From an uncultured Bacteroidota bacterium (GTDB lineage Bacteria; Bacteroidota; Bacteroidia; Chitinophagales; Chitinophagaceae), in assembly GCA_903824725.1 (NCBI GenBank), contig CAIJXU010000043.1, positions 1-64,000 of the forward strand: a stretch of DNA of 64,000 bases. The letters run 5' to 3'. Below, in pieces: positions 19,423 through 28,964 of this stretch. Below the pieces are notes generated by a model that ran no database searches, was not told the DNA's origin, and saw only the letters and a list, made by a program, of their open reading frames with translations. The translations under genes and the position numbers were made by a program. Position 1 is the first letter of the stretch. Every line of letters begins with the position of its first letter.

Positions 19423-19431
19423 ATCATTTTA

Positions 19432-21885
19432 TTGCCCTACTCCATTGAACATATTGCAACCAGCCTAAAAGCGAAAGCGGTCATTCCTTCGCCAGCTCAA
19501 ATTGATCATTTACTCACAGATAGTCGTCGATTATTATATCCAACTACTACTTTATTTTTTGCAATCAGCACTTCGCAAAATGATGGTCATTTGTATATTC
19601 CCGATTTGATTCAACGTGGGGTTACGAATTTTGTAGTTCAACCTTCATTTGATATAAGCCCATTTCCCAAATGTAATTTTATTATAGTCGAGGAGGTGTT
19701 GGAAGCATTGCAAAAGATAGCTGCAGAACATCGTGCTAGTTTTAATTATCCTGTGATAGGTATCACGGGTAGTAATGGTAAGACCATTGTAAAAGAATGG
19801 CTACATCAATTATTAGCCCATCATTATTCTATTATTCGAAGCCCGCGTAGTTACAATTCACAAATTGGAGTTCCTTTAAGTGTATGGGAAATGACAGAGC
19901 AGCATCAACTTGGTATTTTTGAAGCAGGGATATCACAAAAAGGTGAAATGCAATCTTTAGTTACGATCATACAACCTACGATTGGTATTTTAACTAGTAT
20001 AGGTTCGGCACACGAGGAGGGATTTGAGGATCAGGAACAAAAAATAAAGGAGAAGTTACTTCTGTTTAGTAAGGCACAGCATGTGATTGCGCCATGGGAG
20101 GCGATACAAGGTTTAGATGCAAATCATCAAACCCTTTTAACTTGGAGTAGGTCCCATGCAGCTACTTTTAAAGTGCAATCCGAAAAAATATTAAATGCGC
20201 AAACGCATTTATTAGCCACTTATCAAGAAACATCTCTCGAATTTATCATTCCTTTTACAGATATTATTTCGGTAAATAACGTCATCACTTGTTTGCTCAC
20301 ATTATTACATTTAAAAATTCCGGTACAAGAAATTCAAAAAGGCATTAGTCAATTAAAGCATTTGGATATGCGTATGCAAATTAAAAAAGGCATACAAAAT
20401 TGTTATATATTAAATGATAGTTATAGTAACGACATACATTCTTTAAAATTGGCATTGGAATATGCAACTCAACAGGCTGGCCAACTCCCCATCACCTTAA
20501 TATTGTCTGATTTAATTCAGCTACAATCCAATACTGTTGATTATGATCCTTTAATTAAGCAAATAGCCGTATTCCCTATTAAAAAAATTATAGTAATTGG
20601 CACTTCGCTTGCTAAGGCTTTAAATAAAACAAATTTATTAAAGCCATTGGGAATAAAATTGCAATACTTTGAAACGACTCAGCAGTTTTTGAACGAAATG
20701 GACATTCATTCTTTCAAGGAAGAATTTATTTTAATTAAGGGGGCTCGAATTTTTGAATTAGAAAAAATAAATGAATGGCTACAACTTCAGGTACATCAAA
20801 CCATGGCTGAAATTAATTTAACTTCTTTAGTAAGTAATTATAAAAAAATTAAAACTAAAGTGGGGCCGAATGTAAAAATAATGGCCATGGTTAAAGCCTT
20901 TGGATATGGGGCAGGAAGTGCAGAGATTGCTCGAATTTTACAATTCCATCATGTTGATTATTTGTCGGTGGCTTATGCTGACGAAGGAGTAGAATTACGT
21001 AAAGCAGGCATTCACACACCTATTATGGTCATGAATGTGGACGAAGCCGCATTTGATACTTTAATAAAATATCATTTAGAACCTGAAATATTTTCGTTTA
21101 ACCTATACCATTCTTTTCATCAGTATATCCAACATCAAGGTATTTCGAATTTTCCTATTCATTTAAAATTGAATACTGGGATGAATCGTTTGGGGTTTGA
21201 TATTATAGAAATACCTGCATTATGCGAAGTGGTAAAAAAGAGTCATTTATTAAAAGTGCAATCTATCTTTAGTCATTTAAGCGCAAGTGGTCAATCGGCT
21301 TTTGAAAATTTTACGCAACAGCAATTGGATACTTTTAATCAAGCAGCAAAAAAAATAGAAACTGCTTTAGGATATACTTGTATTAAACATATTGCTAATT
21401 CGGGAAGTATTACAACCCACCCACAATTTCATTTAGATATGGTTCGTTTGGGGATTGGATTATATGGCATTGCGCAAGGCGACATTTTATTGGAGCCAGT
21501 GATGCAGTTAAGCACCACTATTTCACAAATAAGGCATTTAAAAAAAGAAGAAACAGTAGGATACAATAGGTCGGGTATTTTAACAAGGGACAGTATCATT
21601 GCTACTGTTCGCTTGGGCTATGCAGATGGATACAGCCGACAACTAGGAAAAGGGAAAGGGGCCATGTGGGTCAATCATGCATTAGCACCCATTGTAGGGG
21701 ATATTTGCATGGATATGACCATGATAGATATAACAGATATAATAGGGGTAAAAGAAGGGGATACGGTTCAAGTATTTGGCAAGCAATTACCCATTGAACA
21801 AATTGCAAAATGGGCGAACACCATACCTTACGAAATATTAACTTCTATTGGGCCAAGAGTGAAACGCATCTATGTAGAAGACTAA
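19432..21885 (+). CDS. murF-alr: Bifunctional MurF ligase / alanine racemase
   Basis: It has 817 aa. The N-terminal half (1 to about 455) is MurF, which adds D-Ala-D-Ala to UDP-MurNAc-tripeptide; the ATP loop GITGSNGKT is at about 112-120. The C-terminal half (from about 457, AEINLTSLVSNYKKIK) is a PLP alanine racemase, with the PLP Lys at about 488 in MAMVKAFGYG, RLGYADGYSRQL and the VGDICMDM motif. One protein thus makes D-Ala and uses its dipeptide product. The start is TTG at 19432: an in-frame stop lies four codons upstream and there is no ATG until well inside MurF. This fusion is known in Bacteroidota. Confidence 0.93.
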   Translation: MPYSIEHIATSLKAKAVIPSPAQIDHLLTDSRRLLYPTTTLFFAISTSQNDGHLYIPDLIQRGVTNFVVQPSFDISPFPKCNFIIVEEVLEALQKIAAEHRASFNYPVIGITGSNGKTIVKEWLHQLLAHHYSIIRSPRSYNSQIGVPLSVWEMTEQHQLGIFEAGISQKGEMQSLVTIIQPTIGILTSIGSAHEEGFEDQEQKIKEKLLLFSKAQHVIAPWEAIQGLDANHQTLLTWSRSHAATFKVQSEKILNAQTHLLATYQETSLEFIIPFTDIISVNNVITCLLTLLHLKIPVQEIQKGISQLKHLDMRMQIKKGIQNCYILNDSYSNDIHSLKLALEYATQQAGQLPITLILSDLIQLQSNTVDYDPLIKQIAVFPIKKIIVIGTSLAKALNKTNLLKPLGIKLQYFETTQQFLNEMDIHSFKEEFILIKGARIFELEKINEWLQLQVHQTMAEINLTSLVSNYKKIKTKVGPNVKIMAMVKAFGYGAGSAEIARILQFHHVDYLSVAYADEGVELRKAGIHTPIMVMNVDEAAFDTLIKYHLEPEIFSFNLYHSFHQYIQHQGISNFPIHLKLNTGMNRLGFDIIEIPALCEVVKKSHLLKVQSIFSHLSASGQSAFENFTQQQLDTFNQAAKKIETALGYTCIKHIANSGSITTHPQFHLDMVRLGIGLYGIAQGDILLEPVMQLSTTISQIRHLKKEETVGYNRSGILTRDSIIATVRLGYADGYSRQLGKGKGAMWVNHALAPIVGDICMDMTMIDITDIIGVKEGDTVQVFGKQLPIEQIAKWANTIPYEILTSIGPRVKRIYVED

Positions 21886-21898
21886 GATTTCAATTACT

Positions 21899-21906
21899 TA
21901 TCTTTG
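21899..21906 (+). promoter_or_regulatory. Putative -7 promoter element of lspA-ileS-dksA
   Basis: TATCTTTG is an exact TAnnTTTG match, 25 nt before the lspA ATG. An 8-codon ATG reading frame (21909-21935) starts 2 nt after it and overlaps the lspA start as ATGA. Confidence 0.5.
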
Positions 21907-21931
21907 CAATGAATTATAATTTTAAATCAAC

Positions 21932-22585
21932 ATGAACGGGAAAAAAATAGTAGCATTAATTGCTTTGATTATTTTTATTGATCAAGCCTTAAAGTTTTAT
22001 ATAAAATTAAATTATTTTATGGGAGAGGAGCATGCCATGATTGGAACATGGGCTAAGCTTCACTTTGTAGAGAACGAAGGCATGGCATGGGGTTTAAAAT
22101 TAGGAGGTGATTTTGGAAAAATCGCATTAACCTTATTTAGATTGGCCGCTGTCATATGGGGTGTATTTTTAATTAAAGGATTTATTGAAAAAAAATACCA
22201 TCCTGGATTTTTATTTTGTGCAGCACTCATTTTTGCAGGCGCTTTAGGTAATTTAATAGATAGTATTTTTTATGGATTAATATTTGAAGCAAGTGTTCCC
22301 TATACAACCATGGTGGCTCATTTATTTCCTGCAGAGGGGGGTTATGCACCTCTGTTTCATGGTAAGGTGGTGGATATGTTTTATTTCCCTATCATACAAA
22401 ATGCCCATTTCCCAAGCTGGTTTCCTATTTGGGGTGGTGAAGAGTTTGAATTTTTTAGACCCGTTTTTAACTTTGCAGATGCGGCTATCAGTACAGGGGT
22501 GATTACGCTTTTCGTTTTTCAGGGTAAATTTTTTAGTGAACCTGAGCAAGCAAATATTGCAGAGCCCACGGACCCCATCAATTAA
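21932..22585 (+). CDS. lspA: Lipoprotein signal peptidase (SPase II)
   Basis: This membrane aspartic protease removes lipoprotein signal peptides after lipidation. It has 217 aa with four predicted helices. The catalytic Asp pair is in GNLIDSIFYG and FNFADAAISTG, and the N-terminal FIDQALKFYIK and FVENEGMAWG motifs are present. It is longer than the E. coli protein (164 aa) because of a loop between the catalytic motifs (about residues 115-165), which is usual in this phylum. It is upstream of ileS, a conserved pairing. Confidence 0.94.
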   Translation: MNGKKIVALIALIIFIDQALKFYIKLNYFMGEEHAMIGTWAKLHFVENEGMAWGLKLGGDFGKIALTLFRLAAVIWGVFLIKGFIEKKYHPGFLFCAALIFAGALGNLIDSIFYGLIFEASVPYTTMVAHLFPAEGGYAPLFHGKVVDMFYFPIIQNAHFPSWFPIWGGEEFEFFRPVFNFADAAISTGVITLFVFQGKFFSEPEQANIAEPTDPIN

Positions 22586-22609
22586 AAAAAGGGGTCCTTG
22601 GAGGATCCC
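22570..22609 (+). other. Competing hairpin arms between lspA and ileS
   Basis: GGACCCC (22570-22576, inside the end of lspA), GGGGTCC (22591-22597) and GGATCCC (22603-22609) can form two mutually exclusive stems that share the middle arm. No clean T-tract follows either stem; a TTTTTT run lies further down at 22624-22629. Confidence 0.35.
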
Positions 22610-22682
22610 AAAATGGCCTGGCCTTTTTTAAAAGCTTATTCGTACCTTCGAGCCCTATAAATGAGCTAGGATTAAGCGTTTT

Positions 22683-25600
22683 ATGAGTAAAAAGTACCCT
22701 GAATTTAATGGATTACATCTGCCCACCATTGAGGCGGACATTTTAGCTGCTTGGAAATCTGAGCAAGCATTTGAACAATCAGTTGCCTTAAGAGAGGGAA
22801 AAACCCCTTTTGTATTTTATGAAGGGCCTCCAAGTGCCAATGGAATGCCAGGTATTCACCATGTGATTTCACGTACTTTAAAGGATATGGTGTGTAGATA
22901 TAAAACCATGCAAGGTTTTCAGGTGAAAAGAAAAGGAGGATGGGATACCCATGGTTTACCGGTGGAATTAGGGGTTGAAAAAGAATTAGGCATCACAAAG
23001 GAAGATATTGGGAAAAAGATAAGTGTCGAAGACTATAATAAAAAATGTCGTGAAGCTGTATTAAGGTATAAAAAAGAATGGGACGATATTACCAATAAGA
23101 TGGGTTACTGGGTAGACTTGAATAACCCTTATATTACTTTTGAAAATAATTATATTGAAACACTTTGGTGGATACTAAGTACGCTTTACAAAAAAGGCTA
23201 TTTATATCAAAGTGTGAGTATTCAACCTTATTCACCTGCGGCAGGTACTGGATTAAGTTCGCATGAATTAAATCAGCCAGGTACATATAAGGATGTGAAA
23301 GATACTTCGGCAGTAGCTATGTTTAAAGCAATAGCTACATCACAAAGCCAATTTTTATTTGATGCGGTGAATGCCAATAAAAAACAAAATTCGGAGGCAT
23401 CGGACGAATTATTTTATATGGCATGGACCACTACGCCATGGACATTGCCTTCTAATTTAGGATTAACCGTGGGCCCTGCAATTGATTATGTCATTGTAGC
23501 TACTTACAATCCTTATACCGCAATAGCCATCAATGTAATCATAGCAAACGCCTTGGTGTCTAAATATTTTAAGGAAGAAGGACAGGGCTTGACCACTTTT
23601 TCTGAAGGAGATAAAATTCTTCCTTGGAAAATCATTGGAACTTATAAGGGAAGTCAATTGAATGGATTGCGCTATGAACAATTAATGCCATTCGAAGCCA
23701 ATAATGTCAAAAATATTGAAGGCGATCCTTTTAAAATTGTGTTGGGCGATTTTGTGACCACCGAAGACGGAACTGGTATTGTTCATACATCACCTGCTTT
23801 TGGAGCAGATGATTATAAAGTGGGACAAAAAAATAATTTAGGCATTATTACTTTAGTGGATCGCGAAGGGAAATTTGTGGATGGAGTTGGAGAATTTAGC
23901 GGGCGCTTTGTAAAAAATTATAAAGATGAAAAAGATTACCAAGATGTCAATGTGGACATTTCGGTTAAATTAAAAAAGGAAAATCGCGCTTTCAAGGTTG
24001 AAAAATATGAACACAGTTATCCTCATTGTTGGAGAACAGATAAACCTATTTTATATTATCCATTGGATGCTTGGTTTATCAAAACCACAGCAGTAAAGGA
24101 TCGTATGGTTGAATTGAATAAAACCATTAACTGGAAACCTAAGAGTACAGGAGAAGGTCGTTTTGGAAATTGGTTGGAAAATATGGTAGACTGGAATTTA
24201 AGTCGCAGTAGGTATTGGGGAACTCCATTGCCTATTTGGAGAACCGAAGACCGAACTGAAGAAATTTGTATAGGATCCATAGAGGAATTAACTGCAGCAT
24301 TTTTAGATGCTAAGCAAAAAGGGCTCAATCAACAAGTACAACTTGAAATCAAAGATGGCAAATTGGATGTGGATTTACACAAACCATTTGTGGATCAAAT
24401 TGAATTGATGAGCGCTAGTGGTCAACCCATGAAAAGGGTTTCTGATTTAGTAGATGTTTGGTTTGATTCAGGTGCCATGCCTTATGCGCAATGGCATTAT
24501 CCATTTGAGAATAAAGATTTAATAGATAAAGGACTTGCCTTCCCTGCCGATTTTATATGTGAGGGAGTAGATCAAACGAGAGGTTGGTTTTATACTTTAC
24601 ATACTTTAGGTGTAATGTTATTTGATAGCGTTGCCTATAAAGCGGTCATGAGTAATGGCTTGGTATTGGATAAGAATGGAAATAAAATGAGTAAGCGATT
24701 GGGCAATGTAGTGAATCCATTTGAAACCATTCAAGCTTATGGTGCAGATGCCACTCGTTGGTATTTAGTGACCAATGCATCACCATGGGATAATTTAAAA
24801 TTTGATTTGTCGGGTATACAGGAAGTACAAAGAAAGTTTTTTGGTACGCTGTATAACACCTATCAGTTTTTTGTTTTGTATGCCAACGTGGATGATTTTC
24901 ATTTTGAGCAAGCATCCATTCCCTTAGCCAATCGACCTGAAATTGATCGTTGGATTATTTCTTCTTTAAATACATTAATACAAACAGTTACCAATGCCAT
25001 GGACGATTTTGAGCCTACTATCGCAGGTCGTGCCATTGAAACATTTGTGGATGAGCATTTAAGTAATTGGTATGTGCGTTTATGTCGTCGTCGTTTTTGG
25101 AAAGGCACTTATACAGAGGATAAAATTTCGGCCTATCAAACTTTGTATGAATGTATTGAAACCATTACACGATTAATGGCACCGATTGCACCTTTCTTTT
25201 GTGATCAAGTATTTAGAAATTTAAATAGTGTTACCAAAAAGTATGATGCGAGCTCCATACATCATATTGCATTTCCGAAAGCAGACTTGAGTAAAATAGA
25301 TGGTCCATTAGAAACCAGAATGCAAATGGCACAGGAAATTTGTTCATTGGTTTTATCTATTCGAAAAAAAGTAAATATCAAAGTACGCCAACCATTACAA
25401 AAAATTCTGATACCTGTTCTTAATCCGGACATGAAAGGGAATATTGAGCAAATGGAGGAATTGATTTTAGCAGAGGTTAATGTTAAAGAAATTAATTATA
25501 TAACAGATACAGAGGGGGTCATAAGTAAAAAGCTGAAACCCAATTTTAAATTACTAGGCGCAAAGTTGGGGGGTAAGATGAAACAGGCTTCTGCCATGAT

Positions 25601-26048
25601 TGGGGCGTTAAATCAGGCCCAAATAACCAAATTGGAGAAAGAGGGTAGCTTGGAGCTATTCGTTGAAGGAGAGTCTATTCAATTGTTAATCAGTGAAGTA
25701 GAGATCATTGCGGAAGATATTCCAGGATGGAGTGTGGCTGTAAAAAATGCGCTCACGGTGGCCTTAGATATCACCATTAGCCCTGCCTTAATGCAAGAAG
25801 GCCATGCTAGAGAGCTAGTAAATAGGGTTCAAAACATACGAAAAGACAACAATTTTGACCTAACAGACAAGATTTTGCTTGAAATAGAGGATAATACGGA
25901 ATTGATGCAGTCCATTATTCAATTTTCGGACTATATTTGCCGCGAAATTCTCGCATATCAAATTGACTGGGTACCCGCCATTAAAGAGGGGGTTGAAGTC
26001 GATATAAACGATCATAAACTTAGAATTTCAGTTAGAAAAAAAGGATAA
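22683..26048 (+). CDS. ileS: Isoleucyl-tRNA synthetase
   Basis: It charges tRNA-Ile. It has 1121 aa. The class I HIGH-type motif is in PPSANGMPGIHHV (about 50-62) and the second signature is NKMSKRLGNVVNPF (about 665-680). The editing (CP1) domain lies between, marked by the WTTTPWTLPSNLGL stretch (about 248-261). An anticodon-binding helical domain and a C-terminal extension follow. It is probably co-transcribed with lspA, and the DksA-like gene starts 3 nt after its stop. Confidence 0.97.
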   Translation: MSKKYPEFNGLHLPTIEADILAAWKSEQAFEQSVALREGKTPFVFYEGPPSANGMPGIHHVISRTLKDMVCRYKTMQGFQVKRKGGWDTHGLPVELGVEKELGITKEDIGKKISVEDYNKKCREAVLRYKKEWDDITNKMGYWVDLNNPYITFENNYIETLWWILSTLYKKGYLYQSVSIQPYSPAAGTGLSSHELNQPGTYKDVKDTSAVAMFKAIATSQSQFLFDAVNANKKQNSEASDELFYMAWTTTPWTLPSNLGLTVGPAIDYVIVATYNPYTAIAINVIIANALVSKYFKEEGQGLTTFSEGDKILPWKIIGTYKGSQLNGLRYEQLMPFEANNVKNIEGDPFKIVLGDFVTTEDGTGIVHTSPAFGADDYKVGQKNNLGIITLVDREGKFVDGVGEFSGRFVKNYKDEKDYQDVNVDISVKLKKENRAFKVEKYEHSYPHCWRTDKPILYYPLDAWFIKTTAVKDRMVELNKTINWKPKSTGEGRFGNWLENMVDWNLSRSRYWGTPLPIWRTEDRTEEICIGSIEELTAAFLDAKQKGLNQQVQLEIKDGKLDVDLHKPFVDQIELMSASGQPMKRVSDLVDVWFDSGAMPYAQWHYPFENKDLIDKGLAFPADFICEGVDQTRGWFYTLHTLGVMLFDSVAYKAVMSNGLVLDKNGNKMSKRLGNVVNPFETIQAYGADATRWYLVTNASPWDNLKFDLSGIQEVQRKFFGTLYNTYQFFVLYANVDDFHFEQASIPLANRPEIDRWIISSLNTLIQTVTNAMDDFEPTIAGRAIETFVDEHLSNWYVRLCRRRFWKGTYTEDKISAYQTLYECIETITRLMAPIAPFFCDQVFRNLNSVTKKYDASSIHHIAFPKADLSKIDGPLETRMQMAQEICSLVLSIRKKVNIKVRQPLQKILIPVLNPDMKGNIEQMEELILAEVNVKEINYITDTEGVISKKLKPNFKLLGAKLGGKMKQASAMIGALNQAQITKLEKEGSLELFVEGESIQLLISEVEIIAEDIPGWSVAVKNALTVALDITISPALMQEGHARELVNRVQNIRKDNNFDLTDKILLEIEDNTELMQSIIQFSDYICREILAYQIDWVPAIKEGVEVDINDHKLRISVRKKG

Positions 26049-26051
26049 AAT

Positions 26052-27026
26052 ATGGCTACAAAAAAACCAGCTCCTAAAAAAGCGGCTCCTAAAAAAGCAG
26101 TTCCTGCAAAAAAGGCAGCCCCTAAGAAAGCGGCTCCTGCAAAAAAGGTGGCCCCTAAGAAAGCGGCTCCTGCAAAAAAGGCAGCCCCTAAAAAAGCAGC
26201 TCCTGTAAAAAAAGCGGCGCCTGCTAAAAAAGCAGCTCCTGCGAAAAAGGTAGTTCCTGTAAAAAAAGCGGCTCCAGCAAAAAAGATAGTTCCTGCAAAA
26301 AAAGCAATCCCTGTAAAAAAAGCAGTCCCTGCGAAAAAAGTAGTTCCTGTTAAAGCACCTATAAAAAAAGCGGTTCCTTCTAAAAAAGGGGTACCTGCTA
26401 AGGCGACTGTTCAAGCAAAGCCTATCGTAAAGCCTGTTGCAAAACCAGTTGAGAAATATGTTCCTCCTGCAAAGCCAGTTCCAAAAATACCAACAGCACC
26501 TGTGAAGCCAGTGCGTAAAGCATTAGAGCCTATTAAGGATGTAAAAGTGCCTAAGATATCTTCTAAAAATAGTGTACCATACCAACCAGGTTATGTTCCT
26601 ATGGAAAAAAGAAAGGAAGTGGAAAGATCTACTGAGACTTTGGTAAAATATTCGGATGCTGAATTGAATGAATTTAGAGATTTGATTTCTAAAAAATTAG
26701 ATGCGGCAAAAAAAGAGTTAGTTTATTTACAAGGTTTAATTACCCGCAAGGATGAATTAGGTGGAGATAATGATGATGCAAGATATATGACAATGGAAGA
26801 TGGAAGTATCAGCATGGAAAGAGAGCAATTAGGTCAAATGGCTAGTCGCCAACTTACCTTTATCGACCATCTTGAAAAAGCATTAATGCGCATCTCAAAT
26901 AAAACTTATGGTATTTGTAGAGTCACTGGTCGCTTAATCGACAAAGCACGTTTACGTGCTGTACCACATGCTACATTAAGTTTAGAAGCAAAATTAGGGT
27001 ATGTAAAAAATAGCTCAGACCAATAA
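26052..27026 (+). CDS. DksA/TraR-family protein with long Lys-Ala-Pro tail
   Basis: It has 324 aa. Residues 5-120 are a histone-H1-like AAPKK/APAKK repeat region, and 120-180 is Pro/Lys-rich. Residues 198-318 match the DksA/TraR C-terminal region: a coiled coil (SDAELNEFRDLISKKLDAAKKELV) and the finger region TYGICRVTGRLIDKARLRAVPHATLS. In DksA this finger has four zinc cysteines; here only Cys289 remains, and it is the only Cys in the whole protein. It likely binds RNA polymerase or nucleic acid, with the basic tail adding DNA or RNA contact (inference). It sits 3 nt after ileS. Confidence 0.85.
   Translation: MATKKPAPKKAAPKKAVPAKKAAPKKAAPAKKVAPKKAAPAKKAAPKKAAPVKKAAPAKKAAPAKKVVPVKKAAPAKKIVPAKKAIPVKKAVPAKKVVPVKAPIKKAVPSKKGVPAKATVQAKPIVKPVAKPVEKYVPPAKPVPKIPTAPVKPVRKALEPIKDVKVPKISSKNSVPYQPGYVPMEKRKEVERSTETLVKYSDAELNEFRDLISKKLDAAKKELVYLQGLITRKDELGGDNDDARYMTMEDGSISMEREQLGQMASRQLTFIDHLEKALMRISNKTYGICRVTGRLIDKARLRAVPHATLSLEAKLGYVKNSSDQ
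26064..26405 (+). repeat. Degenerate tandem coding repeat (AAPKK/APAKK)
   Basis: About 340 bp of imperfect units such as GCTCCTGCAAAAAAG encode Ala-Pro-Lys-Lys motifs in the DksA-like gene. Codon choice varies between units (GCT/GCG/GCA, CCT/CCC), so selection appears to be on the protein rather than on recent DNA expansion. Confidence 0.8.
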
Positions 27027-27051
27027 TTGTATAAAAAAATAATAAGGAAGA

Positions 27052-27077
27052 CCCTGATAGTGATATCGGGGTTTTTT
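27052..27077. terminator. Terminator after the DksA-like gene
   Basis: CCCTGATA and TATCGGGG form an 8-bp stem with one G-T pair and a 4-nt loop, followed by six T. It overlaps the end of the convergent ABC exporter gene. Confidence 0.8.
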
Positions 27078-28896
27078 ATTTTACTTCCTGCATCTCGATG
27101 AGTTTTTTGTAATAACCATCTTGTGCTAATAATGCATCATGATTACCTCTTTCAACAATTTGTCCTTTTTGTAAAACGATAATTTCATCCGCATGACGAA
27201 TCGTAGAAAGACGATGTGCAATCACAATAGAAGTTCTATTTTGCATCATATTATTAATGGCATCTTGCACTAATTTTTCACTTTCTGTATCTAATGCCGA
27301 AGTAGCTTCATCTAAAATTAAGATTGGAGGATTTTTTAATACAGCACGAGCTATGGTTAAGCGTTGACGTTCACCACCACTCAACTTGCTGCCTCTATCT
27401 CCAATCAATGAATCAAAGCCACCTTCTTTTTTCATGATAAAATCATATGCGTTGGCAATTTTTGCAGCTGCTATAATTTCATTCATGCTGGCGTTGGGTT
27501 TCCCTAATGCAATATTTGCAGCAATGGAATCATTAAATAAGATAGGCTCTTGTGTAACAATACTTATGAGTTGACGTAAACTGTGTAAACTATAATCTTT
27601 GATGTTTTTTCCGTCAATGTATAATTCCCCTGCACTAACATCATGAAAGCGCGGAACTAGATCGGCCAAAGTGCTCTTACCTGCACCTGAGGATCCCACT
27701 AATGCCACGGTTTTGCCTTTTTGTATAGTGAGGTTGATATTGTTTAAAATAGTAGCGTCTTGATATGAAAATTGAACATTGTCAAATTGAATAGAGTGGT
27801 TGAATTCTTTCAACTCAATTGGATTTTCAATTTCTTCGACAGTAACAGGTGCTTCTAATATTTCATTTAAACGGTCTAAGGTAGCAGTACCTCTGTTTAC
27901 GTTGTAAACCGCCTGTGATAAGGCTTTGGAAGGGTTAATGATTTGAGAGAATAAAGCCACATAGCCAATAAATGAGCTACCTGATAATATTTCGCCATTC
28001 AACACTAGTTTTCCTCCAAACCATAACACGCCACATAAAATAATCACGCCCAAAGATTCTGATAAAGGGGAAGCTAAATCACGACGATATAAAATTTTAT
28101 TTTTGATATGAAAAATAGCATCTACTAATTCGAAAAAACTTTTTTTAACCCTTTGCTCAGCATTAAACGCTTTTATAATTCTAAGTCCGGATAAAGTTTC
28201 TTCCATTTGACTCATAATCTCGCCCCATTTCATTTGCGCCTTGTTCGTCTGTTTTTTTAAGCTACGACCAATACGTCCTACTATTAATCCAGCTACAGGC
28301 AATAAAATAAAAACAAATAAAGTAAGCTTGACGCTAATTATAAATAAAACAATCATAATACCGATGATATTCAATGGCTCTTTGATGATGCCTTCTAGTG
28401 CACTAATCACAGAATTTTCTAAATCTGCAATATCATTGGATGACCTGCTAAGAATATCGCCCTTGCGTTGTTCAGTAAAAAATCCAATCGGAAGTTTTAA
28501 AATCTTGTCGTATAATAATTTGGAATATTTTCTTGTAACTGCATTACGAATAGGGGCTAAAAAATAGTAGGATAAATAAAGAAATATATTTTTCAGAATG
28601 ACAGCTGTAATAATGCCAAAGCAAATCCAACCTAGCGCATATACTTTGCCATATTTTACAATATTGGTTTGTAAAAAGTTGTATACGATATCCTTTAAGC
28701 TACCCGATGCATGTTGCGTGGCTATTTGGGCGACTCCATTAAGTTCGTTGGTTCCAAAAATGAGGTCCATAAAAGGGACTAACATACTCAACGAAAACAA
28801 GCTAAATAGGATGGATAGGGTAATAAACAGGGTATACAAGCCCATATAAGCCTTGTACTCCTTGATATAACTAATGATGCGAATAAATTTCTTCAT
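27076..28896 (-). CDS. ABC exporter, fused permease and ATPase (MsbA-like)
   Basis: It has 606 aa from the chosen start MKKFIRIISYIKEYK at 28896; an upstream in-frame ATG at 28926 adds ten residues that do not look conserved. The N-terminal half has six membrane helices of the type I exporter fold. The C-terminal ATPase has Walker A GSSGAGKST, signature LSGGERQRL, Walker B ILILDEATSALD and the H-loop IAHRLST. A half-transporter of this type acts as a dimer in the inner membrane, often on lipids or drugs. MsbA itself is the closest named type but the substrate is not provable here. Confidence 0.88.
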   Translation of the reverse strand: MKKFIRIISYIKEYKAYMGLYTLFITLSILFSLFSLSMLVPFMDLIFGTNELNGVAQIATQHASGSLKDIVYNFLQTNIVKYGKVYALGWICFGIITAVILKNIFLYLSYYFLAPIRNAVTRKYSKLLYDKILKLPIGFFTEQRKGDILSRSSNDIADLENSVISALEGIIKEPLNIIGIMIVLFIISVKLTLFVFILLPVAGLIVGRIGRSLKKQTNKAQMKWGEIMSQMEETLSGLRIIKAFNAEQRVKKSFFELVDAIFHIKNKILYRRDLASPLSESLGVIILCGVLWFGGKLVLNGEILSGSSFIGYVALFSQIINPSKALSQAVYNVNRGTATLDRLNEILEAPVTVEEIENPIELKEFNHSIQFDNVQFSYQDATILNNINLTIQKGKTVALVGSSGAGKSTLADLVPRFHDVSAGELYIDGKNIKDYSLHSLRQLISIVTQEPILFNDSIAANIALGKPNASMNEIIAAAKIANAYDFIMKKEGGFDSLIGDRGSKLSGGERQRLTIARAVLKNPPILILDEATSALDTESEKLVQDAINNMMQNRTSIVIAHRLSTIRHADEIIVLQKGQIVERGNHDALLAQDGYYKKLIEMQEVK

Positions 28897-28964
28897 ATTC
28901 AAACTATTCCACGAAATAATCAGCAAAGTAACTAATTTTACATCGAATCAACGATTTTGATTAT

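Noticed and set aside
26028..26414. Opposite-strand 128-aa reading frame rich in Arg, Phe, Cys and Ser
   Set aside because: It is the mirror of the Lys-Ala-Pro repeat of the DksA-like gene; no independent coding signal.
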